64,000 nt of DNA from Lonsdalea populi (GTDB taxonomy: Bacteria; Pseudomonadota; Gammaproteobacteria; Enterobacterales; Enterobacteriaceae). Shown here piece by piece: positions 20,794 to 29,266 of the stretch; the stretch's first letter is position 1; each line of letters starts with the position of its first letter. The notes under the pieces were generated by a model. That model searched no databases. It was not told the origin of the DNA and worked only from the letters and a program-made list of their open reading frames with translations. A program made the position numbers and the translations under genes. Location of the stretch: positions 2,356,001 to 2,420,000 of the forward strand of contig NZ_CP065534.1 in NCBI RefSeq assembly GCF_015999465.1, in the 5' to 3' direction.

Positions 20794-21069
20794 TCAGACG
20801 TTAACAGTCTGTCGTACTCCATTAACGGCCGTTTTAGCTTGTTCGCACTGGTGTAAAATAGCTTGCGCATGGGAATATAAAACTTTACCTGCATCAGTCG
20901 GGGTAACGCCACGGCGACTGCGTACCAGCAATTGCTGTTCAAGCTCGCTCTCCAACGTGGCGACTTGTTGACTCAGCGCGGGTTGCGCAATGTGCAGCAA
21001 CTCTGCTGCCTGCGTGAGGCTACCGATATCTACAATTTTCACAAAGTATTTGAGCCGTCTTAGATTCAT
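20794..21069 (-). CDS. nac: Truncated Nac, LysR-type nitrogen assimilation regulator (91 residues)
   Basis: The protein begins MNLRRLKYFVKIVDIGSLTQ and continues AAELLHIAQPALSQQVATLE, nearly identical to the DNA-binding domain of enterobacterial Nac, which activates or represses genes under nitrogen limitation. It stops after 91 residues with GVRQTVNV, whereas full Nac is about 305 residues. The effector domain is absent. GGAGGT precedes the start. A sigma-54 promoter and an NtrC-type site lie upstream in the correct order. Published work on Klebsiella Nac showed that the N-terminal 100 or so residues can still act, so this short form may be functional; it may equally be a pseudogene. Confidence 0.8.
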   Translation of the reverse strand: MNLRRLKYFVKIVDIGSLTQAAELLHIAQPALSQQVATLESELEQQLLVRSRRGVTPTDAGKVLYSHAQAILHQCEQAKTAVNGVRQTVNV

Positions 21070-21102
21070 GCGTACCTCCAGTATGGTTACCTCACAAGAA
21101 GC

Positions 21103-21118
21103 AGCAAAAACCACGCCA
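21103..21118 (-). promoter_or_regulatory. Sigma-54 (-24/-12) promoter of nac
   Basis: On the minus strand the sequence is TGGCGTGGTTTTTGCT, matching the consensus TGGCACR-N4-TTGCW with the GG and GC dinucleotides correctly spaced. Transcription would start about 20 bases before the nac start codon. Confidence 0.75.
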
Positions 21119-21245
21119 AATCCAAAACTTACAGGAAAAAAAAACCGTTTGAGACTTAACTGACTTATAAATAAGTAAAAGCAATGGACAAAGAGCACAG
21201 CGCTTCCACGGCCGTAGTGACATATCTCACCCCATCCACTCTGAC

Positions 21246-21262
21246 GGCACCATGATGGTGCA
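21246..21262. promoter_or_regulatory. NtrC-type enhancer site of nac
   Basis: GGCACCATGATGGTGCA is a near-perfect dyad and matches the NtrC consensus TGCACC-N5-GGTGCA. It lies about 140 bases upstream of the sigma-54 promoter, a usual enhancer distance. Confidence 0.72.
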
Positions 21263-21440
21263 ACAGCTGCCACGGTGAAGTGCATATCCACGGCTACCGC
21301 TATAGCGTTCATAACCCGATATGTCCACTAAATCCGAAAATTCAATGAGTTGATTATAAGTTCATCAAACGAACACAGAGATAGTCATCTTGCTTTGACA
21401 AGGCCTGGCGCTACCGCTATCATCCACCGCACTTACCGAT

Positions 21441-21516
21441 TCCTCTGTAGTTCAGTCGGTAGAACGGCGGACTGTTAATCCGTATGTCACTGGTTCGAGC
21501 CCAGTCAGAGGAGCCA
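21441..21516 (+). tRNA. tRNA-Asn(GTT)
   Basis: The 76 bases match the enterobacterial asparagine tRNA, with acceptor stem TCCTCTG/CAGAGGA, anticodon GTT in CTGTTAA, TTCGAGC in the T-loop and an encoded CCA. Its 3' end is the left attachment site of the integrative element. Confidence 0.96.
21500..21516 (+). other. attL (3' end of tRNA-Asn)
   Basis: CCCAGTCAGAGGAGCCA recurs exactly at 55955-55971. The P4-type integrase begins 160 bases to the right, the expected arrangement. Confidence 0.85.
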
Positions 21517-21677
21517 AATTCTTATTTTCATGCCGCTTTGCGAATCCCTATGTAATTCAGATTCAATAAGTTAGCGTGAAAAGCCTTCCCGATGCATTTT
21601 CAGTTTACCCTCCGCATCGGGAGAATTTGGTGGTCAGATTTGGGGTCAAGTTGGTTCGATGACGGAGTGACCCCCAA

Positions 21678-22949
21678 ATGTCTCTTAACGACTCAAAAAT
21701 CCGCAACTTAAAACCATCCGCAAAACCCTTCAAAGTCTCCGATTCTCACGGTCTATACCTTTTAGTTAATCCAAGCGGTTCACGTCTCTGGTATCTCAAA
21801 TATCGTATCAATAGAAAAGAATCCCGCCTCGGCTTAGGTGCCTATCCCGGTGTATCTTTGGCCGATGCTCGTCAACAACGTGACGGAATCCGCAAATTGC
21901 TGGCGCAGAATATCAATCCAGCACAACAACGCTCTGTTGAGAGAGCCACTGCCTCACCAGAGAAAACCTTCAAATCAGTGGCGCTAAGTTGGCATAAAAG
22001 CAACAGAGCATGGTCGGAGAACCATGCAACCCGCCTGCTTGCCAGCATGAACAATCATATCTTCCCGATAATTGGACAACTGCCAGTCACAGAACTGAAA
22101 ACCCGCCATTTCATCGACCTGCTGAAAGGGATTGAGAAAAAAGGTCTGCTGGAAGTGGCGGCACGCACTCGGCAACATATGTGCAATATCATGCGCCATG
22201 CCGTGCACCAGGAGTTGATAGAGCATAATCCGGCAGCCAATCTGGACGGTATCATCACCCCGCCCGTTAAACGCCACTACCCTGCCCTTACGCTAGAAAA
22301 ACTACCGGAACTGTTGACTCGCATTGAGGATTACAAGCAAGGGCGAGAATTAACCCGTTTGGCGGTATCACTTACCCTGCTCCTTTTCATCCGCTCCAGC
22401 GAGTTGCGCTTTGCCCGTTGGTCTGAGATTGATTTCAGAAACAAAATCTGGATCATTCCAGCTACTCGTGAAGCCATCCCCGGAGTGCGTTATTCCGGGC
22501 GTGGTGCCAAAATGCGCGCGCCGCATATCGTTCCCCTCTCCCGTCAGTCCATCACTATTTTGAAACAGATACGGGAAATCTCAGGGCATCAGGAACTCAT
22601 ATTTCCCGGTGCTCATAATCCGTATAAGCCAATGTGCGAAAACACGGTCAACAAGGCTTTGCGCCTGATGGGTTATGACACAAAAGATGAAATCTGCGGT
22701 CACGGATTCCGGACAATGGCCTGTAGTGCCTTGATGGAATCTGGACTATGGGCACAGGATGCAGTTGAACGGCAAATGAGCCATCAAGAACGCAATAGCG
22801 TTCGAGCTGCTTACATCCATAAAGCAGAATATCTCGATGCTCGTAAAGCGATGATGCAATGGTGGTCGGATTATCTGGATATAAACCGGGAAGAATATGT
22901 TGCGCCATACATTTATGCTCAACAACATAAGACGGCTAGAGCTTCCTGA
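21678..22949 (+). CDS. int: P4-type tyrosine integrase of the conjugative element
   Basis: The 423-residue recombinase inserts and excises the element at tRNA-Asn. The N-terminal DUF4102 arm-binding domain covers about residues 1-90 (KVSDSHGLYLLVNPSGSRLWYLKY). The core-binding region follows, then the catalytic domain. Visible catalytic residues are R239 in FIRSSELRF, H342 and R345 in GHGFRTM, H369 in QMSHQERN, and the nucleophile Y379 in AAYIHKAEYLDAR. All are present, so it should be active. The gene points away from attL, as in most islands of this family. Confidence 0.93.
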   Translation: MSLNDSKIRNLKPSAKPFKVSDSHGLYLLVNPSGSRLWYLKYRINRKESRLGLGAYPGVSLADARQQRDGIRKLLAQNINPAQQRSVERATASPEKTFKSVALSWHKSNRAWSENHATRLLASMNNHIFPIIGQLPVTELKTRHFIDLLKGIEKKGLLEVAARTRQHMCNIMRHAVHQELIEHNPAANLDGIITPPVKRHYPALTLEKLPELLTRIEDYKQGRELTRLAVSLTLLLFIRSSELRFARWSEIDFRNKIWIIPATREAIPGVRYSGRGAKMRAPHIVPLSRQSITILKQIREISGHQELIFPGAHNPYKPMCENTVNKALRLMGYDTKDEICGHGFRTMACSALMESGLWAQDAVERQMSHQERNSVRAAYIHKAEYLDARKAMMQWWSDYLDINREEYVAPYIYAQQHKTARAS

Positions 22950-23082
22950 TCGATAACGCACCTAAGAGCAGATCCTGATAACAGGATCTGCTTTTCAGAC
23001 AGCAAGAAAATCTTGCCTCAGCATTTCACAAACAGTCGAGAAATATCAGTAAATTGCTCAGACTGGATACGTGAATGAAGGT

Positions 23083-23418
23083 CTATTGCGGGGTAATCAA
23101 CAACGTAGAATTAGGGTTACTTTTCTTATAACGATGGTACTGCAAGATTAGCGTTGCGAGATCCTCATCGACAGCATAAAAATACGCTTCCGGCACATCC
23201 AGCACCGCCGCAAATCGGCAAACCAGACCAAAATCCGGCGAACTGACTTCCCTTTCATACTGGCTTACGCGGGAACTCGACGTCTCTTCATCCAGTCCAG
23301 CGAGACAACCGAGCTCGACCTGTTTTAATCCTGCATTCACTCGCGCCAGTCTTAATCGTTTACCAATCACGGCATTACCTGCTTCGCAGATTAACATAAG
23401 CCGATTATCGCCGTTCAC
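23083..23418 (-). CDS. XRE-family regulator (copy A)
   Basis: The 111-residue protein has a Cro/CI-type helix-turn-helix (IGKRLRLARVNAGLKQVELGCLAGL then SRVSQYERE, about residues 18-57). The C-terminal tail is FYAVDEDLATLILQYH. It is a close paralogue of the gene just upstream at 23583. A GTG at 23418 with AGAGG upstream is the likely start; an internal ATG at 23397 lies at the same place as the paralogue's start. It probably controls the element's own genes. Its 3' half is also found as a relic at 1958-2115. Confidence 0.85.
   Translation of the reverse strand: MNGDNRLMLICEAGNAVIGKRLRLARVNAGLKQVELGCLAGLDEETSSSRVSQYEREVSSPDFGLVCRFAAVLDVPEAYFYAVDEDLATLILQYHRYKKSNPNSTLLITPQ
23402..23410. promoter_or_regulatory. 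Palindrome CGATTATCG before the ATG of XRE copy A
   Basis: The same 9-bp palindrome stands four bases before the equivalent ATG of copy B at 23902-23910. Because it was kept in both copies it may be an operator bound by these proteins. Confidence 0.45.
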
Positions 23419-23582
23419 GCTATGCCTCTCTTGAAGTGGTTCTTCACCCAGTGAATTTAAAGTTTATTTTTGATTATTTTAAACTCAAAAATGAAGATTT
23501 AATTCATTGAGAATAGGAATAATTAAATTTAGAAGGGTGAACGCACAGGAATTGAACATCATGACGCACTAGAACATCCACC

Positions 23583-23897
23583 TTACTGGGGTGTGATCAG
23601 TAGCGTGATGTTAGGGTTGGCTTTCTTGAAACGGTGATACTGTAAGATCAAGGTGGCGAGATCGTCATCAACAGCATAGAAATATGCTTCTGGAACATCC
23701 AGAACCGCCGCGAACCGAGAAACCAGCCCAAAATCTGGCGCACTGACTTCCCTTTCGTATTGGCTCACACGAGAGCTTGCCGTTTCCTCATCCAAACCAG
23801 CGAGGCAACCGAGCTCTGTCTGCTTTAATCCCATGTTGACTCGGGCTAGTCTTAATCGCTTACCAATCACAGTGTTATCCACGGTACTGATTAACAT
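23583..23897 (-). CDS. XRE-family regulator (copy B)
   Basis: This 104-residue protein shares most residues with copy A (for example GKRLRLARVN, GLDEETASSRVSQYEREV and RFAAVLDVPEAYFYAVDDD). The two arose by tandem duplication. The start is the ATG at 23897. It faces the Ner-like gene across a 146-base AT-rich divergent promoter region, which suggests a switch that sets the state of the element. No ribosome site of standard type is seen, so it may be translated from a very short leader. Confidence 0.85.
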   Translation of the reverse strand: MLISTVDNTVIGKRLRLARVNMGLKQTELGCLAGLDEETASSRVSQYEREVSAPDFGLVSRFAAVLDVPEAYFYAVDDDLATLILQYHRFKKANPNITLLITPQ

Positions 23898-23901
23898 AAA
23901 C

Positions 23902-23910
23902 CGATTATCG
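23902..23910. promoter_or_regulatory. Palindrome CGATTATCG before XRE copy B
   Basis: This is the same motif as at 23402-23410, placed identically relative to the ATG. It is a candidate operator for autoregulation. Confidence 0.45.
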
Positions 23911-24043
23911 CTTCTCTTAGCAAGCCCTTCTTAAAGGATTTCTTTTCTGGATAAATTATAACTTTATTTTTGGTGTTTTTTTCATCTATAATGAATAAAT
24001 AATTTACCAGGGGGAGTAAATCTTCAATCCAAAAGGGGGACGT

Positions 24044-24325
24044 ATGAACAGTGAACAACAGGAACAACAGGAACAACGAATAGACTGGCATCCTGCCGAT
24101 ATCATTGCAGCCTTGCGTAAACGGAAAACGACGTTAGCCGCCGTATCTCGTAAGGCAGGCCTTAGCTCATCAACGCTCTCAAATGCACTAATTCGACCTT
24201 GGCCGAAAGGTGAACGGCTTATAGCAGATGCGCTAGGCATACCTGCGAGTGAAATCTGGCCAAATCGTTATTTTGATTCACAAGGGCAGCGTATTCCCAG
24301 AGAAATTCGTCATAAAAGTGATTAG
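24044..24325 (+). CDS. Ner/Nlp-like DNA-binding protein
   Basis: The 93-residue product has a glutamine-rich N-terminus and then the Ner-family helix-turn-helix (WHPADIIAALRKRKTTLAAVSRKAGLSS, about residues 15-45) and the C-terminal signature PWPKGERLIADALGIPASEIWPNRY. Ner of phage Mu and Nlp/SfsB of E. coli are the model proteins. It is divergent from the XRE pair and may act as the opposite arm of the regulatory switch. GGGGGA lies four bases before the ATG. Confidence 0.9.
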   Translation: MNSEQQEQQEQRIDWHPADIIAALRKRKTTLAAVSRKAGLSSSTLSNALIRPWPKGERLIADALGIPASEIWPNRYFDSQGQRIPREIRHKSD

Positions 24326-24739
24326 ATCATTTACCGGTTTAAGCACCAACCATCAGGAAATAACATTCTGGTTTCCACTCGATTCAACCGTGTCACATCA
24401 TCAATTGGTTCGTGAATTACCTCGAACCAATTGATATGCAATGATTTATGATATTTTCATTCCTTTTTTTGAGACAGGTCTTTTGTAGAGTTGCTCTGAA
24501 TAAAATCTGTAACAAGTAGCATTGAAAATGACATGAGGAAGTTAGCCCGTTTGGTAATAGCACCCCAGTTCGAACATTTTTGTGACGGACAGCGAAAAGC
24601 AATTAATAACTTCTTCGTTATAACAACACCCCCTCACTAATCCTATTCCTCATTTTTAGAATCCTATCTATATGTCATAACTGCATAAAGGAGTTAAAGC
24701 ACCTATGCACATGTCACTTTCATATAAAGGAGATGAATC
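24326..24739. other. Non-coding stretch with a 13-bp inverted repeat
   Basis: ATCAATTGGTTCG at 24400-24412 and its exact complement at 24423-24435 make a hairpin about 75 bases after the ner-like gene. It may be a terminator or a protein site. The rest is AT-rich and holds no supported gene apart from the promoter of the next one. Confidence 0.5.
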
Positions 24740-25654
24740 ATGATAAAGGAAAAAAGAACCACTAATACCCTGAGTGAGAAATTTAGCTGGATCACAATAC
24801 CTGAAGCCATCGTTATAGCAACTAAAATGAGAAACGTACCGTTAACAGAAGCTAATATTTATCGCCATGCTTTATATGGAGACATCAACCTTTCAATTTA
24901 TTTCCAATCTCCAGTGGTTTTACGAAGGATAAAAATATCAAATACTAAAATAAAGCTAAAACCTGTTGAAAATAATCTAATTAACCGACTCTGCATTCTC
25001 GAAAAGAACTGCTTTCTTAATAACAGAAAATTAATCGTCATCACCGAGGGGAAGTATATTAATTTCACACAACAAGTAATTGATACAACTCTTATCGGCT
25101 ATGAATACGTTCTCGTTCAACGTTTATTAGCGAGATCTCTGGGTATTCCACTACCCGTAATCGGAGAAAATTACGTTAATTATGGTCTTACTGTCAATAT
25201 TGGCGACGATCACTTTCAAATGTTTGAGAAAATGAGGTATCGCGAAAGGATAAAACAGCAAACCATAAGACTTCCTAAAAATATCGCATCACATATTACT
25301 GAAAAAATCCCAAACCAAAAAAAAAACCATTATAGCCACAGAGAATATTTTCCAATTCATGATTTACCAAAGGATGCCTGTTTTGTCATCAAACATGCCG
25401 AACTTGAGAAATTAATTAGCTTGCCCGCCAAAAACGATACCTCTCAGCCCGCCTCAACACGTATATCCACGCCATTATCCAGACTGTTCTGGCTTGCCTG
25501 TAAAAACAATGAGTTTATCAGCCCATTAATCAGGCAACCTTATAAGCTTCTGTCCATCTTTGAACAGTGGGCATCAGACGAAGGCATGACCGATCGATTC
25601 AGTGGCGATACGTTAAAAACGGCGCTTGAGCGTGGTTCACCTACGTCCGCTTAG
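24740..25654 (+). CDS. Unknown protein of the element (304 residues)
   Basis: I do not recognise a named family. The protein starts MIKEKRTTNTLSEKFSWITI and has an N-terminal part that reads like an address-type motif (WITIPEAIVIATKMRNVPLTEANIYRHALYGDINLSIYF) often seen in element-borne proteins with a helix-turn-helix-like start. A mixed middle section follows, and the C-terminus is helical and well conserved in style (SRLFWLACKNNEFISPLIRQPYKLLSIFEQWA). There is no signal peptide or membrane segment. AAAGGAG precedes the ATG. It lies in the regulatory block before alpA, so a role in control or element maintenance is possible. The gene is AT-rich. Confidence 0.75.
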   Translation: MIKEKRTTNTLSEKFSWITIPEAIVIATKMRNVPLTEANIYRHALYGDINLSIYFQSPVVLRRIKISNTKIKLKPVENNLINRLCILEKNCFLNNRKLIVITEGKYINFTQQVIDTTLIGYEYVLVQRLLARSLGIPLPVIGENYVNYGLTVNIGDDHFQMFEKMRYRERIKQQTIRLPKNIASHITEKIPNQKKNHYSHREYFPIHDLPKDACFVIKHAELEKLISLPAKNDTSQPASTRISTPLSRLFWLACKNNEFISPLIRQPYKLLSIFEQWASDEGMTDRFSGDTLKTALERGSPTSA

Positions 25655-25694
25655 GCACCCAATTAAAATGACATTACACGCTTCAATCTAAAAA

Positions 25695-25728
25695 CCCGTA
25701 TTAAGGATTGTGGTGTCCGTAATACGGG
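25695..25728 (+). terminator. Hairpin after the unknown gene
   Basis: CCCGTATTA at 25695-25703 and its complement at 25720-25728 form a 9-bp stem 40 bases after the stop codon at 25654. There is only a short T-rich tail. Confidence 0.5.
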
Positions 25729-25807
25729 CTCTTCAACTTTCACTCCTTTCCTCACTGTGTTTTTTTGTCATCTCCGGGCAACTCCCATTTCTGCACTGGA
25801 GGTATTT

Positions 25808-26002
25808 ATGACATCTCATCAGTTATTACGTCTGAAACAAGTAGAAGTAAAAACCGGTCTGAAACGCTCACAAATCTACCTGTACATGAAAGAAGGTACC
25901 TTTCCCTCTTCAATAAAGATTGGGCCAGCCAGCGTCGCCTGGCTGGAATCTGAAATTGATGAATGGATTAACTTCAAATTAGCTAACCGCTTAACGCGCT
26001 GA
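25808..26002 (+). CDS. alpA: AlpA-family excision regulator
   Basis: The 64-residue protein begins MTSHQLLRLKQVEVKTGLKRSQIYLYMKEG, a MerR-like helix-turn-helix, and ends with GPASVAWLESEIDEWINFKL, the AlpA hallmark. AlpA proteins activate integrase and excision genes in P4-like elements. I chose the start at 25808 because GGAGG lies six bases upstream; the longer frame has no ribosome site. Confidence 0.92.
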   Translation: MTSHQLLRLKQVEVKTGLKRSQIYLYMKEGTFPSSIKIGPASVAWLESEIDEWINFKLANRLTR

Positions 26003-26018
26003 AGGGAGATACAGCATT

Positions 26019-26603
26019 ATGTTCCCCTCACTGAATTACGCGGTGTTAACAAACGCCCTTGCCGCGCTTAAGGAAGGCAATTTTCGTTATTGTGAAACGT
26101 TAGGATTCACATTCGACGAATTGAACGCTCTCAATCAGCTATCACTCGACGAACTGTTTATCGTCAGTCGGGCATCCGCGCAGTTTATGTCGATCACTGT
26201 TCGTCACGACGTTTTACAACAAATTCTGGCGTTGTCCCGCCAAGAGGCGCAACGCCAGCAACAGATTAATCGGGCCATCATATTGGGGGGATCTATTGCA
26301 CTCCTTAATCATTTTTTTGGCCTCACCTCGAATGAGGTCTGCACTCGCCGCAGGTTGCTGGGTGTCACCATCCCTTATGGCCGAACGCCTATCCCAGATG
26401 AAGTCGTCGATGCAGAAATTTGGCTGACATGGCAAAAGAAACGCACTGAAAACCTTGATACACCTGACGCACTAGAAGCCATGATGCAGGTCACTGAATC
26501 GTTGTCCTCTAGGGAAAAAGGGCCTTCCCTGACCGCCGTCTGGAACCGTATCACCCTTTGTGAGAAAGAAGCACTGAACAGGAGGACATCGCATGCCAGA
26601 TGA
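26019..26603 (+). CDS. DUF2857-family protein
   Basis: The 194-residue protein (MFPSLNYAVLTNALAALKEG) matches the DUF2857 family, which is common in integrative elements next to AlpA. It is mostly alpha-helical and has an FlhC-like look in the middle (AQRQQQINRAIILGGSIALLNHFFGLTSNEVCTRR). It follows alpA by 16 bases and overlaps the next gene by 11, so the three are one transcript. The function is unknown; a role in transcription control is likely. Confidence 0.82.
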   Translation: MFPSLNYAVLTNALAALKEGNFRYCETLGFTFDELNALNQLSLDELFIVSRASAQFMSITVRHDVLQQILALSRQEAQRQQQINRAIILGGSIALLNHFFGLTSNEVCTRRRLLGVTIPYGRTPIPDEVVDAEIWLTWQKKRTENLDTPDALEAMMQVTESLSSREKGPSLTAVWNRITLCEKEALNRRTSHAR

Positions 26604-26802
26604 GATCGATCGCGATCAGGAATTTAATGAGCAACGCCTGGAAGAAATGATTGAACAGAACCGTTTCAAGCCAGCAACTACGCCCTCATTACATTACTGC
26701 CGTTTGTGCGGTGAACCTATTCCAGAGAAGCGACGGCAAACGCTGCCAGGTGTGACAACCTGTACGGAATGCCAAACCATACTTGAGCGCCGTCAGCGCT
26801 GA
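26593..26802 (+). CDS. DksA/TraR-type zinc-finger protein
   Basis: The 69-residue protein has a four-cysteine zinc finger, CRLCGEPIPEKRRQTLPGVTTC with a second CxxC (TTCTECQ), preceded by a short helix. TraR-like proteins bind RNA polymerase and change transcription without DNA binding. The start overlaps the end of the DUF2857 gene. Confidence 0.88.
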   Translation: MPDEIDRDQEFNEQRLEEMIEQNRFKPATTPSLHYCRLCGEPIPEKRRQTLPGVTTCTECQTILERRQR

Positions 26803-27261
26803 TAGCAAGGTGACACTCGCGCAGAGGAATTATCTTCTCTGCACATTATTTATCACCATAATAAATACAGCTAATATCATTATCCATGAAATTTTAAATA
26901 AAAAACCGTCACCATTATCACTTATCTGTATTGGCTCTGACTGTGTTCTATGTTAGAACACGATCAAACCGGACAGTCGGTAACGAGCGAAAAGTGGACA
27001 TATTTGATTTTTTTACTTGTAGATATACTGGTAATAACTCTCAATGACTCATCAATGCTGACAAAATCCGAACAGAATCAATTTTAAGATCAGCTGTTCT
27101 CACCAAAATCTAAATATAGGAAGCAGATCAATTTCAGCTCGGATACTCAGTAGTAATGTATCTACCAATGATCTATCTAGCTAATGCTCTTCATTAGAAG
27201 TGAAATATCTCTATACGGAGCACGTTTCAGCTAATGAGAATTTAAAGTGATAAGGGGTCTC
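26803..27261. other. Boundary between regulatory block and ABC-3C cargo
   Basis: About 460 AT-rich bases with no supported gene. It holds the promoter of the three-gene system that follows. GCAGAG and CTCTGC around 26820-26843 make a small hairpin that may end the alpA transcript. Confidence 0.45.
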
Positions 27262-28578
27262 ATGGCAGTAGCTCCTCAAGTTTTTCCACACACTGCTATT
27301 TCTACGTGGAGTGGATTTGTCTATCAGGGCAAGCTGGCGCTGTATCATTGTCTGAAGATGATATCCTCGGACTATGAAGCGAACCGGGATTTGAAACTGC
27401 AGTTAGAAAGTCAGGATGACTTCGCGATTTTTCGTCAACAGCAATGCCTGTCCATGCATCAGGTCAAAGCGTACAAGGAGACGCGTTTTTCTGCCTACAG
27501 TGATGGCATCAAGACTCAAAGGGATAATGCGAGGCAGCGGGGAGTGCCACTCGCTTATTTCCATGTCGCACGTTCAGTAACGAATATTCCGGCAACGTTT
27601 GGGACTGACTATGGGCCAGTGAGATTTTATACTTACCCCATTCCTCCCGATGAAGCAGGGAATGTCACACAATCGTTTTGCCCTCTGAATCAAGTAGATA
27701 TATTTATTCGAAATGAACTCTCCACCCTGCTTGCTAATGTTGCAGGGCAACCCGCTTGGAAAAATTTTATTGTCGCGAATATTCAGAATACGCTGGAAGC
27801 AATAGTGAACTCAAAGGTCATTATGACCCACAGCAAGATACATGAGTCAGCTCGCCATCAGGCCGTAATCGCAGCCAGCGAATTCATCGATTTTTCAGAA
27901 CTATATGGTGTAATCGAAGCAGATGATTATGCTCCGTTTGAGAATGAGGCATTCTTCCTTAGCCGTCTGCAGATTGATATCGGCACATACTACCAGGAGT
28001 TTTGTGAACGCCAAGACAGCCTCTCCCAGGCAGCATGTCAAAAGTTAGATGACTATCTGGCTGCTATTACTTCGCTGAATGTTGAGGGAATGAAGGCATT
28101 CCTGCGAGCAACTATGCCGCATAAAAAGGGACGTTTTAAAACACTTAGTGAATTTAAGGATCAATCACTCGATCGTGATGCAATGCGACTTGGGATGTTT
28201 ACGATTTTCTGGAAACTAGTTCAGACTGCACGTAATGATGGTTCTGATGTCGCATTCTCGTGGCTAAATGACGGGCTTTTCTACTATCCGACAGGTATCC
28301 ACCATGCTGCAGAGCATCAGGAGAGTATCTGTCATGACATCATGCAACAGGCAATTAGTGAAGATGTGGAGTGTCTATTTGAGTGCGGCGCACTTATCAC
28401 TAGCGCCATAGACAGACCTTCAATCTCTGATGTAATCATAGGCATTGACGCTACTGAGGGAGTGGATGCTGCTGAACACGAATTACTGAGGGAAAACCGC
28501 ATCGGGAATTATAAGAAGGTGGCTATGATTTCTTTAAACAATGTACCTGAGAGTTTGAAAGATGCAGAACCTGATTGA
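27262..28578 (+). CDS. ABC-3C system effector-type protein with nuclease-like N-terminus
   Basis: This is the first of three overlapping genes that together look like an ABC-three-component conflict system. The N-terminal region has FVYQGKLALYHCLK, then ESQDDFAIF and HQVKAYKE. This is a PD-(D/E)xK-like pattern (Glu/Asp before and Q-x-K after), as in Cap4-like nucleases, at about residues 49-70. The C-terminal part of about 250 residues is the type usually named ABC-3C C-terminal domain and has no other function assigned. The ATG at 27262 with AAGGGG upstream was chosen over a GTG at 27247. By analogy, it would be released or activated by the ATPase partner to attack nucleic acid. Confidence 0.78.
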   Translation: MAVAPQVFPHTAISTWSGFVYQGKLALYHCLKMISSDYEANRDLKLQLESQDDFAIFRQQQCLSMHQVKAYKETRFSAYSDGIKTQRDNARQRGVPLAYFHVARSVTNIPATFGTDYGPVRFYTYPIPPDEAGNVTQSFCPLNQVDIFIRNELSTLLANVAGQPAWKNFIVANIQNTLEAIVNSKVIMTHSKIHESARHQAVIAASEFIDFSELYGVIEADDYAPFENEAFFLSRLQIDIGTYYQEFCERQDSLSQAACQKLDDYLAAITSLNVEGMKAFLRATMPHKKGRFKTLSEFKDQSLDRDAMRLGMFTIFWKLVQTARNDGSDVAFSWLNDGLFYYPTGIHHAAEHQESICHDIMQQAISEDVECLFECGALITSAIDRPSISDVIIGIDATEGVDAAEHELLRENRIGNYKKVAMISLNNVPESLKDAEPD

Positions 28579-29266
28579 ACAATTGTTGGAATTAGAAGGA
28601 TTGACGCGTAATCTCTCCACAGACTTGGCGTTATACGAATACAACAGTACTGGAAAGACAAATTATTGGCTGGTAATCCACGGCGAACCAATAATCACTC
28701 CTGAAATCCAGGCAGGATGGTTAAGTAAATGCAAAAATGCTACAGCCAATCCTGCTCTTGAGAAAAATATCAATTTATTGATTGTATGGAATACTGACAG
28801 CAGCAAAGTGCTCGCCAGTAAACGAGTTCACCATATAGAAGAAGACAGCTATTTCTTTAAAAAGCATGTACTTCCTTACACTACCGAAGAATTCGAAGCA
28901 CTACGTCAACAAATCGACATTCAGGGATTTGCAACAGTTTTTCGTGAATCAATTACTACTCCTAACACCTTTACTGAATATAAATCAAACCACCTTGAAG
29001 GAGGCTGGCAAAGCCTATTATATAGGCTTGCAATAAAGCTTCCATTTATCGCAGTTAATAGTTCGGGTAATTCCGATCTAGCCAGTCTCGAGCGAAATAT
29101 TCGGGAAAAAATCCAGCGTACAGCTAATCCTGGTGTACTGGTTGCAACAGATTCAGCTATTGACTCTCTTGCAAATCAGATCGCATCGCCGAATGTGCAG
29201 CCGGAAGATTTATTGACCTTCATGGATGAGAAACTGTCTGAGGCAGGCTATGAAAGTGATCGTTAA
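28562..29266 (+). CDS. ABC-3C middle component
   Basis: The 234-residue protein overlaps the gene before it by 17 bases and the gene after it by 17. It has YNSTGKTNYWLVIHGEP near residues 27-43 and GGWQSLLYRLAIKLPFIA near 142-160, which fit the small middle component found in ABC-3C gene sets. No catalytic motif is visible. It is likely an adaptor between the ATPase and the effector. Confidence 0.72.
   Translation: MQNLIEQLLELEGLTRNLSTDLALYEYNSTGKTNYWLVIHGEPIITPEIQAGWLSKCKNATANPALEKNINLLIVWNTDSSKVLASKRVHHIEEDSYFFKKHVLPYTTEEFEALRQQIDIQGFATVFRESITTPNTFTEYKSNHLEGGWQSLLYRLAIKLPFIAVNSSGNSDLASLERNIREKIQRTANPGVLVATDSAIDSLANQIASPNVQPEDLLTFMDEKLSEAGYESDR

Noticed and set aside
21264-21276. TGGCAGCTGTTGC on the minus strand as a sigma-54 promoter of nac
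   Set aside because: The spacing between GG and GC is too short; the match at 21103-21118 has correct spacing.
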